A stretch of 64,000 nucleotides of DNA. It comes from Todiramphus chloris collaris (lineage: Eukaryota > Chordata > Aves > Coraciiformes > Alcedinidae). Numbering within the stretch: the first letter of the stretch is position 1; every line of letters begins with the position of its first letter. This document shows positions 34,961-46,200 of the stretch, piece by piece. The position numbers and the translations under genes are program-made. The stretch covers positions 11,728,166-11,792,165 of the forward strand of contig JANVCC010000030.1 in the NCBI GenBank assembly GCA_025345505.1, written 5' to 3'. A model generated the notes under the pieces. That model made no database searches. It was not told the origin of the DNA and saw only the letters and a list, made by a program, of their open reading frames with translations.

Positions 34961-37014
34961 TATGATGAAAAGGGCCAGCCTGGGACTGGGTACCCTGACC
35001 ATGAGGATGACAGGATTTTAGGTAGCTGTGCCTGGTGGTTTTCAGCTCTTCAGCAGCTGTTGCAAGGATGCAAGAAGGGGTACTGGTGGGTTAAATGATT
35101 GTCTTGGCTGAAATGTGTTAGGGTTGTATTTGTCAGAGAGCTGGGGAACTGGAGGGGTAAAAAGAGATTTCCCCCCCCCCCAATTCTGACTTTCACATCG
35201 ATTAGTCTAAAACTAATGAAAAGTACCTGATGCGTACTTTTGTGGCTTAATGTGGGCTGTTGCAAAGAGTGCATGGCCTTGGCCAGCAACAGTACAAGTG
35301 GAGCTCCATGAACATCAGACCTGATGATACTAGGATTTGTTCATCCTGTCTATTTGATGGTTGTTTGCAGTTGCTGGATTTTGTCATGAATGACAATATA
35401 GCCCTCCAGGATAAGTACTGATGGGTTAGCACAGGGCTGATTCCTTGGAGAACTGTTGAGGTGCTAGTGAGGAGAGTCTTTGGGTCTCCAAATGTATTAT
35501 TGGGTTGCTTATTCCTTATCTTTTTGCACATTGAGGTACACCATTTTTTTTTTGTTGTTGTGATTATCAGATGTGGGTCATAGTGCCAATGTTTCAAGTT
35601 TTGTGGAAATAACTAGCACAAGTATGGTACATTCTCAGTTCTGGATTGGAGAGTGGAAGTAGTAGGTGAGTAATTCTGTTATTAACAAAAAGCAGCTCTG
35701 AGTGTGTTATCCTTGGAATATGAAAATCTTGGGGAAAGAGTTGCACTGATGGGTGAGCAATGACCTAACTTTGAGTCAAAGCCTTAACAAAGGGGATTTT
35801 TACGGTTAAAGCACTGGTCAGCACAGTATCTTTTCAGTGGTCTCTGGGGTTGAGCACTGGTGACATATATGACTTGTTCTATATTTTATATCCCAGCAGG
35901 TCTGACTGGTTGTTTCATTTAACTTGATTAGACTTATATAGCTTAACAGACAAAAGAGGAGTTAAACTGCTATACTGGAAAATGTGGAAATTATAGTCTT
36001 TTGTCTCAGTAAACCAATTGGTTTGTCTGAACAGACAATCCCAGTCACCATCTTGTCTTGAAAGCACTACAAAGAAAACTGGATTGTGAAGAAACCTTCA
36101 TGTCAAATAACCTGCCAAGATTAAAAAAAGAAATCTTCCAAGGGCAACGAGAAAATACTCGAGAGGTTTCTTTTACTTTAAATGAGAGCCATCAAAAAGG
36201 TGTAGAGAAAAGAAAAGTTATTTAATTTTTTTTTCTTAATGTACATTCATGGATTTCAGTCATATTTGGACAAAAATCTTTTAAGCAGCTGAGATTGACA
36301 GCAGGGTGTACAGAAGGTGTCTCTTTATTCACAGACAAAAAGAACCTTTGCCAATGTGGGAATGCCAAGTAACTTAATCTTTTCAAAACAAACAAAACAT
36401 ATGTATAAAAACAAATGGAACTAAAAGGGAGCATGAAGTTCCTCCCTAATCAGTTCTGAATAAAGGGATAAAACTGTTTTGCAGGAAGTAATATTGGAAA
36501 CTGCAACATGGAAGATGAATCACCAGACCTCTGAGAGAAATATGTTACAATACATGGTGTTGGGGAGGTACTGTAATACAGCCACCAGTTTTAATGTTTG
36601 AGCTCTTGAAAATTGAGGAGCGAGCAGAAAAAAACCTACCAACATATCCCAGGCCTCAGGACACTGTCTATTTAGTCTATGAGGAAGAAGCTCAAGGTGC
36701 AATTGCATCTATAGTCACATATTTGTAGCAAAACCACTGGATATGAGAGCTAGACTGAAAGAATCTCTCTGCCAGCCCCCTGTTGGAGTGCAACAGTTTA
36801 TGAGACTTAACAATATGCAGATCACATTAAGAGTGTTTCAAGGTAGCTAAGGGCAGCAGACTCTTGTTTGTGCTCCAGTTAGTGGTTAATGTTCTGGGAA
36901 TGCTTCAGGTTTGGACTGTTAAGCAAGGAAAGTTGTTACAAGAAGCAACAGAGAAAAGTGTTCGTGGTGCAAATACATACGTCAGAAACAAGGCTGGTGT
37001 TTCTAGTAGCATCG
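34961..37014. other. Unique non-coding DNA
   Basis: A short C run lies at 35,171-35,180 and a T run near 35,546. No repeat recognised until the CR1 remnant that starts near 37,015. Frames up to 116 codons are not protein-like. Confidence 0.5.
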
Positions 37015-37195
37015 ACAGTTAAACAGTGGCATAAGCTTCCCAAAGAAAATCTGGATTTTTCCATTGTGGAAGATGTATGATCCAGATAATATTTACCTCA
37101 GTATAGGATTAAGTGGGTAAAATGTTATAGTCTGTGTTATACAGACTTTATTCCACAAAATGGTATCTTTTGGCCTTCAAAGATCTGATTCTTCT
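37015..37195 (+). repeat. Ancient CR1 LINE 3' end
   Basis: The segment encodes VKQWHKLPKENLDFS, recalling the CR1 3' motif VKHWNRLPREVVESPS. It goes on with 'TAGTCTGTGTTATACAG' and 'AATGGTATCTTTTGGCCTTC', matching the old CR1 end 'ggtctgtgttatacagg...aatggtcccttctggcctt'. It is far more decayed than the copy at 63,786, so it belongs to an older CR1 lineage shared by birds, crocodiles and turtles. Only the 3' end is present, as is usual for 5'-truncated LINEs. Confidence 0.65.
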
Positions 37196-37435
37196 CAAAA
37201 CTGGACTCCAAAATTATGGTAGCATGATTCATACTCTATTTTACCATCAATTGTCCTAGTTGCAACAAAAATATCCAGTTATAAAACCAGCTGTAGGAAG
37301 AGCTAGCCTGCCTGGCCCTTCTTTCAACAGGTTTTACTGATGGTTTAGTAGCATTTTTCTTTCAGGTCATGTAAATAACTGGAATTCATAGTCCCAACTG
37401 CAACTGAAGTATCACCAGATCCTATAGACATATGT

Positions 37436-37471
37436 CTTTTTTTTTTTTCTTTTTTCTTTTTTTTCTTTTCC
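37436..37471 (+). repeat. Pyrimidine tract
   Basis: Thirty-six uninterrupted pyrimidines, mostly T with single C, ending at CCACAG. It resembles a polypyrimidine-AG acceptor, but the following sequence is not exon-like. Confidence 0.7.
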
Positions 37472-37604
37472 ACAGTGTTTTGCACAGCAATTTTTAGATG
37501 CTTTTTCTCCAAAAACCAGTGCTTTACTTGATTTTTTTTGAGCTTGAACAGAAACATTGTTAACTATTAATAGCCCTGAGTTAAGTGTTCCTAATTTTTG
37601 ACAG

Positions 37605-37669
37605 AGACCCGTGGTTACATGTCACTTGGATCACTCTGTGTTGCCATTCTCTGTGGTTGCTACTTCATG
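37605..37669 (+). other. Weak candidate exon, unrecognised
   Basis: The segment lies between an acceptor-like TTTTTGACAG with branch-like TTCCTAAT close by, and a donor ATG|GTACGT. One frame is open and hydrophobic (SLGSLCVAILCGCYFM), like part of a membrane segment. The polypyrimidine tract is weak and 65 bases is short, so chance is the leading explanation. Confidence 0.12.
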
Positions 37670-38194
37670 GTACGTTTCCTCACAGCACTCTTTTTAAGCC
37701 CTTTTTTGTATTTTGCTATGTTTGTAGCATGTAGTTTTCTAATACATTCATGTTTATTCAGGGAGTTTTCCTCCTTAATGATGGGAAAAGTAGTAATGGA
37801 TTACAGGTGAAAATAAGCACACAATTAATGCAGTCATGCAATGCAGGGGTTTGTTGGTCCTTACTCCTCCTTAATCAGTTGCAATTAACACTAGATGAAT
37901 GTTTACTCTCAATTCCCTTAATACTTGTGTAATTGACCACAATACCAAATTTACATCTATGTATGTGCTGAGGGGTTTCTTCCATCCGGAAGTGCGCTGA
38001 GACTTACAAAGCATTTTATGTGTTGTGCAGGTATTTCAAACAAGAAAGCATGAAATAAAATGCAGTAATTTCGGTACAGGAAGAATATAGGCACTTAAAA
38101 ATCAGTTTGGTTAAGAGTTAAATATCTAAGGGCTGTGGCAGAAGTTAAGCCTGAAAATTACAAATTACATAGAGTAGAATGGTTGTTAATTGCA

Positions 38195-38325
38195 GGTATT
38201 TGGACTGAATTTCTGCTTTGTCACCAAGTGTTGTATGAACTTTAGCTGGGTGAATTCATCTTTGTATCTGTTTCCTTTCTGTAAAAAAAAAAAAAAAAAA
38301 AGTGAGGGGGAATAATGTACTATCC
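38195..38325 (+). repeat. MIR-type SINE remnant with expanded A-run
   Basis: Order of pieces: 'TTCTGCTTTGTCACCAAGTG', 'TGTATGAACTTTAGCTGGG', 'TGTATCTGTTTCCTTTCTGT', a run of 19 A, then 'GGGGGAATAATGTACTATCC'. MIR has 'gctctgccacttac', 'tgtgaccttgggcaag', 'tgcctcagtttcctcatctgt', 'aaaatgggg ataataatagtacctacc'. The A-run appears to have grown from the AAAA of 'tgtaaaatgg'. Plus orientation. Confidence 0.6.
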
Positions 38326-39148
38326 AGTTTCCCATGAAAAGATGTGTATACTAAATACACCAGAAAGTTGAGATGCTGTGCTGACGGGGCCACAGTAGTA
38401 CTGAAGATAAGCAGTACAAGATGAAAAGATGAATTAAAGATACAGGCATGGCATTTGGATTCCCCCCTGCCCCAATTTAAATGCAGCGGTTTACTTGCAA
38501 TGTTCCTGTTTGAGTTAATTGATTTTAAAAAGTTCATGTTTTGTAGCTGTGATTGTAAAGAGAGAATTTGGAAAGAAGATTAAAAAGAAGTTAAAAGTTC
38601 ATGTTTTCCTTCATAACAATAAGCAAAACTTCAGCATGTTTGCCTCCTTTTCTCTGGATATGTTAAGGGGCAATAGTAGCTCATTATTTCTTCGAAGATT
38701 CACTAATGCCTGGGAAACAGTTTTGGGACTGTGAAATCTAGATGCTGTAGGTTCTATCTACTATAGCAATGTGAAGGTGCTTGGTGCTGGACCTGACATC
38801 CACGATGTGTCTTTTGGGTAGTCGTAGTTCAAAACTGCCTCTAGCCTGGCCCCATAGACCTAGATGTCCCTGAGTAGTGTAATAAATTAGTATATGAAGT
38901 TCAAAGTAGAATTAGGTGTAATCATGGGCTATTTCTTCCAGTTCAGTTTCATGTGAAAGAATTACAGTTTGTATGCTCTAGCATCAAGGTACTGGGAACT
39001 AAAGCCAGGACAGTTTTGCTTCAAAAGTACACTCTTGACCTTAAATGCTAATGTACACACTGCCACAGAAGTATTTAAGCTGTAAAGAAATGATAATACA
39101 CTCACAGTCAAGGTGGGTGAGTTCAATATAAACACTGAAAAAAAGTAT
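38326..39148. other. Unique non-coding DNA
   Basis: No repeat or gene-like frame recognised. Confidence 0.5.
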
Positions 39149-39290
39149 ATTTAATTATGCTATAATAGCACCAAGAATTGCCTAAGAAATAGAAGACCAC
39201 TTGTGGTGGACACTAAAAAAATTGTTCAGAGAGTGCCTGCCCCAAAGACTTTCCAGTTTAAGTTGGAGAGGCTGGAGAGGCTGATTTAAT
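39149..39290 (+). repeat. Old unnamed amniote repeat, copy 2
   Basis: 'TTTAATTATGCTATAATAGCACC' begins the match and 'GTGCCTGCCCCAAAGACTTTCCAGTTTAAG' ends it, corresponding to the recalled consensus '...ttacagtagcacctag...cagtccctgccccaaagagcttacaatctaag'. This copy preserves the 3' part missing from the other two. Confidence 0.55.
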
Positions 39291-39639
39291 GGAACAATGT
39301 AAGGATTTACAATTCCTAGCCTTGAAGATTGCCTTCCCTGCAGCTTTGGTACTTTTAGTTCAGGTCGGTACTGGTGAGTTTAAATGAAAGATGAATAAGA
39401 GTTCAGCAGCAGAGCTCTACCCTCAAGTCTCTTAGCTTCTAGTCTTGTGAACTAGCTACAACACTGCAGTGAACAAATGTACTTGTGTTTCTGTCTGTGC
39501 TCCCTATTCTTACTTTCTTAGTCCTCAGCTTTTTATTTTATACCTATAAATACATGCATAAAAAAAGTGTGCTTCAATGCTTTTAATACTTGGCCTGATC
39601 ACTAGCAAGTGGATGGATATATTTTGACTCGTCACTTTG
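39291..39639. other. Unique non-coding DNA
   Basis: No repeat or gene-like frame recognised. Confidence 0.5.
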
Positions 39640-40250
39640 TGCGCACACGTGTGTAAATGCCTACATCACCATCTGCATGCACTACGGCAGCACTAAACAC
39701 CAAAGGTTTCAGCAAAGCAAACAGCAGCAATTCAGACGGGAAATAGCAAACAAACACTACCCCTCAGAAATGCCAAGTGTAATGCTGTTAGTTTTAAGTG
39801 CTGCATGTGAGGCCCAGGGGTCAGAAGCCAACTCCTTTTTGCACACAGTGTTTGCAGAGGTGACCAGTGACTGCCGAGGTTCAGGTGGCAGTTGCAAATT
39901 TTGTTATCTGAAGAGGAAGCTTCAAGCTTTTCTTGATCCTCCTCTGCAAAAATTCTGCTTGATAATTTAAAAAGGGACGTTATTATTTTTTTTCCAATTC
40001 TGCAAAGGTGGCCTGTGTCCTTAAAACACAAGCGACACCCTGCAAGTTCACTTCAGCAGAGAATCAGACCTTGTGTCCTTCAGAAACAGCTGGTTTAAAA
40101 GGACTGGATTTTTGTTCTCTGTGCACACTGAAGAACCCTAACCCAAATAATTCTCCTGCCACTACTCGGAAACCTACTTGGGATTTTGCATGTTTTGGCT
40201 GTTTGCTACCACCAACGGCATCACTGTTGGGTGAGGTTTGATAGGTGTAG
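39640..40250. other. Possible conserved non-coding block
   Basis: About 600 bases nearly free of simple repeats, with retained CpG (GTGCGCACACGTG, CTACGGCAG, CAGACGGG, TGCCGAGG, AGCGACACC) and near-even base composition, unlike its AT-rich flanks. Opposite-strand frames of about 98 codons overlap here but show no domain. Looks like a regulatory element; not testable from one sequence. Confidence 0.3.
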
Positions 40251-40379
40251 TCCTCCAGAATAGCTGCAGTAGAGGGCTGTTCTTCTGGCTTTACATAAGG
40301 TAACAGATTTTTCCATTTACTTTTAAAATGATTTCTAATTTATTTGTAACCAAATGCACAAGCAGATTCACAACATTCC

Positions 40380-40620
40380 CTAATTATGCCTCTCTTTAAA
40401 GTCAACAGTGTAATGAAAACAGCAGAAGCTGTTTTACCTTCTGTACCACAACATAACCCAAATATAGATCTATTTTTCAAATTAGTTAAATATTCAGTTT
40501 TAATAGGCCCTTTGGTACCTCTTCAGGAAAGGCGCTTGCACCACGCAGCCTGGAGTGTATTCTGCGGTGCTCTATAATTTATGAAAGTATACATTAGTGG
40601 AAAATAATAGTGAAAGGCTG
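40380..40620. other. Possible conserved non-coding block
   Basis: Repeat-free, with homeodomain-type cores (AATTAG near 40,480, TTTTAATAG near 40,498) followed by a short GC-rich core AAAGGCGCTTGCACCACGCA near 40,528. A 63-codon frame runs across it without a domain. Inference only. Confidence 0.25.
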
Positions 40621-41591
40621 CCAGAAGACCTTTTGTCTGTACGTGTTGCCTTATTTCTTATAAGAAGAGTTCTCCCTAAGCTTATTTTTTGAATGCACCC
40701 TTTGTATCTATAATGGGAATGCGTTCTTGTTTTGTTTGGTTTAAGAAATTAAGTAGTATAAATTGTTTTCGGTTACATATGTTTGCTTGACTTAGAAAGC
40801 ACTTCAGAACCTCCTACAAAATGCCAGGAAAACACTAAAGTTAAAATGAGGGGGGAAAGAGGGAATTTGGGCTTCCAGGTAACTTGCATGGTTGATTATT
40901 TTGAATTTATGTGTTCTTTGTTATCTCTTTAAACATTCAGTCCTAATCCTTCTGGAAGTGCACCCACCTTTGCCCATGCAGAAGGCTGTCAGAGCTCTGA
41001 GACTGTAGGAAATCAGTGGAGATTTCTTTCAGCATATGGCTTAGGGACAGTAGTTGGCTGCTGTGTGTGCCTACCCCACAACCAGCAATCACCCCATCAT
41101 TCCTTCTGGCTACACGTTCTATCTGCCTTCAGGACTGCCACTTCCAAGCGCTGAATTATCCTTCAGTGGGACTCTATGGTGGTTTAAAACAATATATAGT
41201 TTAAGTTTAGGGCCTTTTTCTTTCTTGGCTATAGTCTGTGGGATCCTCAGGCTTTTCAAGCTTTTCCTGGAAAACCGGATGGCTAGACCATCTCTGAAAA
41301 TGAAGGTTGAAATTGTTATTTTCACTAGTTGTGACTGTAGGAAAGTGCCAACCATTCACAAACTGCGGTAAAATTGAATGGCTTACTGAAACTCGGTAGT
41401 TTAGATCAGTTTCTTGTAAACAACTTTTTATTTGGGGTCGATTTATTATGGGAAAATACAATACGTTAGATAAAATATCCCATGGTATAGCTGTGAGGGT
41501 TTCTTTTCTCCCATGCTGAGCAGTTCTCATTCACCCAGTAGCAGTGGCATTCTTCAGGCTATAAAATATCATAAGGTAGAGCTCAGCTCAT
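40621..41591. other. Unique non-coding DNA
   Basis: No repeat recognised; frames up to 107 codons on both strands overlap near 41,054-41,530 and are not protein-like. Confidence 0.5.
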
Positions 41592-41760
41592 GGGTGCATC
41601 AGAATGGCCACACTATCAAAGATCCATCTAAGTCAGCGCGTCTGATTTGCCAAGAGACCAGAGATGAGAAATTGGATCCTGTAGAGGATCTTTCCCTGCT
41701 ACAGTGTCTCATCACGTGTCCATCAGTAGTCAAGGGATTTCCTCAGACATGGGAGACATC
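41592..41760 (-). repeat. Ancient CR1 LINE fragment, antisense
   Basis: 'GTGCATCAGAATGGCCACACT' and 'AAAGATCCATCTAAGTCAGC' match the reverse complement of an old CR1 3' region ('...catcagaatggccatactgggtcagaccaatggtccatctagcccagta...'). The match is clear for about 110 bases and then weakens. Inserted on the minus strand; a truncated, old copy. Confidence 0.55.
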
Positions 41761-41779
41761 CTAGAATTAAGAATAATGC

Positions 41780-41874
41780 TGATTGCTTATGTTACTGTAG
41801 CACCTAGAAATCCTAGCTGTGAACCAGAATGCTCTTGTGATGAGTGCTGTGTAATCGTGAAACAATGTTGCCCT
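41780..41874 (+). repeat. Old unnamed amniote repeat, copy 3
   Basis: 'TGCTTATGTTACTGTAGCACCTAGAAATCC' is the best-kept copy of the family's start; 'GTGATGAGTGCTGTGTAA' follows for 'attgtgctaggcactgtacaa'. Same orientation as the copies at 29,959 and 39,149. It abuts the antisense CR1 fragment. Confidence 0.55.
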
Positions 41875-42563
41875 CATTCTTATTTTATATTGAGCTCACC
41901 TAAAAATCTAATTTGCATAGTCTGAGAGAAGCAGATACACAATTAGATTGCAGTCTTGCAAGCCATGACCTGTATGTTTAACTGTCTTCAAGGGATTAGC
42001 CCTGCAGCTCTCACAGTTCCTCACAGACAGCTGCACTCAGGAAAAGCCTCTGGAATCATGTGCAGCAGGGCTGTGGGTTCATCCCGTGGTCTGATCCTGC
42101 AGCAGGGGCATGAGGACCGTTGGCAGTGTGTCCTCTCAGCTTCATTAGTTCTAAACTGAAAACCAGTAGCTTGATGTAGGTACTCCTGGTTTCAAATTCA
42201 CATGAGAACTTTCAGGCATACTTGAAAAAGCTGATAAAGAGAAGGCATTTTCCAGCATTTTTCTGTAGAAAGACTAGGAATTACATCTCAAAATGCACTT
42301 AAATTATTTATGAAAGTGAAAAAAATTTCATTTTTAGAAATATATTTACTATTATAAAAATTAATAATTGAAACAATTAACAAATATTAGTTTTCCATAT
42401 ATTTCTGTCACTTAGGATACCATTAAAAAACAGTAATTAAAAATAGCTGTAAATATTTCCATAGTAGAAATATTTTCTTATATGACTGCTTCCTTGAATT
42501 TGAACTGTGATGATTGAACTAGAATTTGCTTTTTTTTTTTTTTTTCTTGTTTTTTTCTCTTAG
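41875..42563. other. Unique AT-rich non-coding DNA
   Basis: Very AT-rich between about 42,290 and 42,480. The end is a T-rich tract (42,530-42,560) that forms the acceptor-like polypyrimidine of the next candidate exon. Confidence 0.5.
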
Positions 42564-42629
42564 AAGACCTCTCTTGCCACCTGCTGCAATTTATTCTTTC
42601 TTGGATGCAACTTTCACTGCAGAAAAAAG
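42564..42629 (+). other. Candidate exon, unrecognised
   Basis: A long T-rich tract ending CTCTTAG forms a strong acceptor; the downstream donor is AAAAAG|GTAGGA. The 66 bases between are open in at least two frames, one reading RPLLPPAAIYSFLDATFTAEK, the other KTSLATCCNLFFLGCNFHCRKK. I recognise neither. A length of 66, a multiple of three, would suit a cassette exon, but T-rich simple repeats make false acceptors common. Confidence 0.2.
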
Positions 42630-43019
42630 GTAGGAAATATTTTTTTTTTTAAGCAGCAGGTTGCCATTGTAAAATGTCACAAAAATAAACTGGAAACTTG
42701 ATGTGGTTTTTGAATTAATACTCTCAAAACCATGGTGTTTAAAAGGTTGACCATTTTACTTTCATTTTATTTATTTATTTTAGCCTTTAAATGGGAGAGA
42801 GTTGTTATGAATCTCAACCTTTAAAATAAGCTATTTCTGCTGCAGCCTAACTATTCTGTATTAAACGCTTATTTTTATATTGAGGAAGGGAAAGGTAGTT
42901 AAATAAGAAAATCTTTGGCAGAACTCACCTTGCAATCACTTCAATAGAAGTCTTATCATTCTTACAACACTTACTGGCAGTAGCAGCAAGAGTAGTAATA
43001 CAAGGTTTGCACTTGTGCT
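42630..43019. other. Unique non-coding DNA
   Basis: No repeat or gene-like frame recognised. Confidence 0.5.
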
Positions 43020-43260
43020 GAAAATGATTAAGGTTCATCGGTATCTATTAAAAATCACCTGCATGATTTTCACCGAATGAGGCCTTTTGTGAGGGATGAG
43101 GACAGGAGCATTTACACTGTCATATGATTATTCAGACTGCCATGACCATAACGCTACGGAGATGGCAGTAACCTTTTAACCTTGATAAAATCAATAACGG
43201 TCCTTCTTAGCTTCAAATCATCTGTTGTTGTTTGGTTTATACACGTTAGAATAAAATGTG
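43020..43260. other. Possible conserved non-coding block
   Basis: Complex, homopolymer-free stretch with retained CpG (TTCATCGGTATC, TTCACCGAATG, ATAACGCTACGGAG, ATAACGGTCC) and AT-rich homeodomain/bHLH-like strings. Flanks are low-complexity, so the contrast is marked. Inference only. Confidence 0.3.
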
Positions 43261-46200
43261 CCAAAGAAGTCTACAAAAATTCTGTAGATTTTTTTTTTAA
43301 AAAAATCAACATACATCTTGAGTGTTGATGAACATTGTATGTTTGCAATCTAAGAATGAAGCACATTATGCTGAAAAGATGTAGGCCTGTGCTTTGCCTT
43401 GTTTCTTCTAAAAACAACTTCCTCTGAGGGAGGTGTTTGAATTTCTTCAAAAGGTTCATAGTTTTCTGTGCTTCACTTCATTTTCTCCTGTTTCCTTTAT
43501 CTTACTTCTGTTTTCACAGTGTTTTCTTATGCATTGAGACTTTGCAAATAAAACCAAAATTAGTATAGGGGACTAAAATCAGTTTTGCCCTTGAAAATAC
43601 TTCTTTTTCTTTAAAGAAAAATATACTTTTGATCATTTACATCATAACTGCTTCATTTTCTGTAACCTTGCAAAGACTTCCGTGAATGCTTAATTTCATT
43701 CATGCATTCAGCCCATGGGAGTCCTTATAACTACTGACACGTAGAGACTGGGACGCTGGCTAGCAGGAGAGAGGTTATATCATTTAAGGGGTATGGATGC
43801 TGGGTTTTGATATCAGAGATGGTTTTGTCTGTCATGTTGTCAGTTGTGTCTGTGTGGCACTTGTGCCGTTTAGCAGAGATGAAAGTCTGTGGAATGAATA
43901 GGAAACAGCTGAGATTTAATTTATATATTGTGACTTCAGAACATTTCTCCCTTGTTCGCTTATAATCTGAGTTCACAGCCAAAGAGAATGACCTAATAGG
44001 GGAAATTCAGATATTTTGTTTAAAAGGCAGAAGAAAAAAAAAAAAGACAAAAAAAAAAGAAAGGAGAAACAGCAATAAAGCACTGAGAGGAGAGAAAATG
44101 TCTCTAGGAATGCAACAGACATAAAAGAAAGTGAAGGAAAGTTAAAAATTACCATAGGGCAGGCAGGACACCTGCTAAAGAACCTTCTGCTGCCTCTCAC
44201 AGCTGGAAAGAAAAATGAAAGAGATGCAAACAACTGTTCTGGAAGCATGAAATCAGCCTTTTGTCTTTTCACCCCTCCCTTTTTGAACAGTTACAGTATG
44301 CAAAATTTAGGGGAATCTCAAAGTATGCAGGGGAAAAAAATTCAGCAGGCTCTGCATATAAAAAGCTGAGCCATGGAAGTGTGCCTCTTTGAAAACAGGA
44401 GCATGTTTGGGAGCTTCCCAGTGCATTGAAGAAAGTGGTAATTAATGCACAGTGAATGACTTGGAATGAAGGTTGAATAGGGGCATAACAATGGGAAGGG
44501 TTTTTTGGTTGGGTTTTTTTTTTTTTTTTTTTTTTTCAGGTTAAATTGTTGAAAAAGGAAAGCTGTTAAAAGATGGCTACTGTGAAGCTACAACTTCAAT
44601 CCTTGTCTTCTCTGACTTTCCTTTATAGACTGTGGTAGGTTTTGTTTTGTATGGGTCTCCAAATACAATGAAGTTAATTTGCACCAATTTCATTTTGTGT
44701 ATGCTTTGGGATTTTTTTTCAAGGTGGGTTTTTTTTTCCCCCCCCTTTTTTTTGGCAGGGCTTGGTTCTTTGATGGTGCTTTTGAGCAAATGGTTTGCCC
44801 AAAGTTCAGATGATGTTAGCTCCATCCTCTTTTTCATTTACAACATCAAGGGGATTACAGAGAATAACTTTGTTGCCCAACATCAAGGCTATATCTTCAG
44901 GCTACTAGAAAGGTAGTTCTCAGAAAGTGTGTCTTCTAATATTTTAGAACCTCCACAGGCTTCAGATAAAACAAGTATTAAATACAAAAAGCTCACAAGG
45001 ATCCCAAGGAAGGTTAAACTCACACAACCTCCTTCATGTTGAACACCTGAAATGTATTTTTTAGACTGTTGGAGTGTTATCATAGTGAAGACAGCAGTGG
45101 AGTCTTATATAACTGAAGACAGAAAGAATAAAAAACAGCACCTTGTTTAAAGACAGGCAATTTTTAATGGAACATGAGCTAAATATAATCTATTCTTGCC
45201 ATTGAAAAGGGAATTTGGAGAGTGAGCAAGTCATTTTGGAGGGGTCTTGGGGGTTGATTCTTTTATTGGATCATAAGCTAAGTAGATCTGCAGTTCTGCT
45301 TTGCTTGATCCACGGCTGAAATTTATGAGGCTTGAGTACAGAAGAATTGAGATGTTTTGGAGAAATGAAATTAGGGAAGCTACTGTGCTCAAAATGGTTT
45401 CAAATATATTTCTGTTGTTGGTAGTTCTTCTTATCAGGAGTTCTGGCCTGGAGTATATAGAACTCAGCACCTCAATCCTTTATCACATAATCTTAGTTAT
45501 TTCTAAGAAAGGCATGAAATTGAAAACACTCTGCACACCTTCCAGAGTTTGTTTTGTTTTCCATTTTTCCAGAGGTAGGCAAAGAAAATGTAGTATCCAC
45601 TGCCTGTAGTCTAGTGGAATGCATGCCCTTTCTCCCCAGAACGCCCCATTAGTACAGTTTTGAAAGGAAGGTGAGTCGTGCTGGTTAGGGTATGAGAATG
45701 TAATTGAGAAGTTATCTGGTTTTTCTGCTTCCATAGAGCAGTTGCCTGTCCTGGCCAAGGTGCATGTCCTCTCCCAGTACTTAACTCCAGCAGGTGTATT
45801 ATTACTCTCCACTCCTTAATGTTTATAAACGGACTGTGAATTCTCAGATTCTGGAACAGTGCTCTAAAATGAGTGTTGTCAATATTATGATAAGAATGAT
45901 GTTGATTTAGGTGTCTTTTTATACTGTTTTCCTTGTTTATACATGTAAACCAGAGTTTCTGCCAACCAAAAGATATTTATCACTCCTACTGCTTTTGCTA
46001 AATTGAAAATGCTAATATTGAGTAAATTATCTGTAGACAACTGGGTGCGTATTCTGAACTGTGTAGAACCCATTGTCTGCATTTCAACATAGCTTTTTTG
46101 GTGTTAAATTGCATTTATGTGTCATACAGACAACTTTCTTGGAAAAAAAAAATATCCTCGACTTAAGTGTGTCCTTTTTTTTGCAATAGATGTTTGAGAT

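Noticed and set aside
40210-40577. 63-codon frame overlapping a regulatory-looking block
   Set aside because: Short, no domain; explained better as non-coding.
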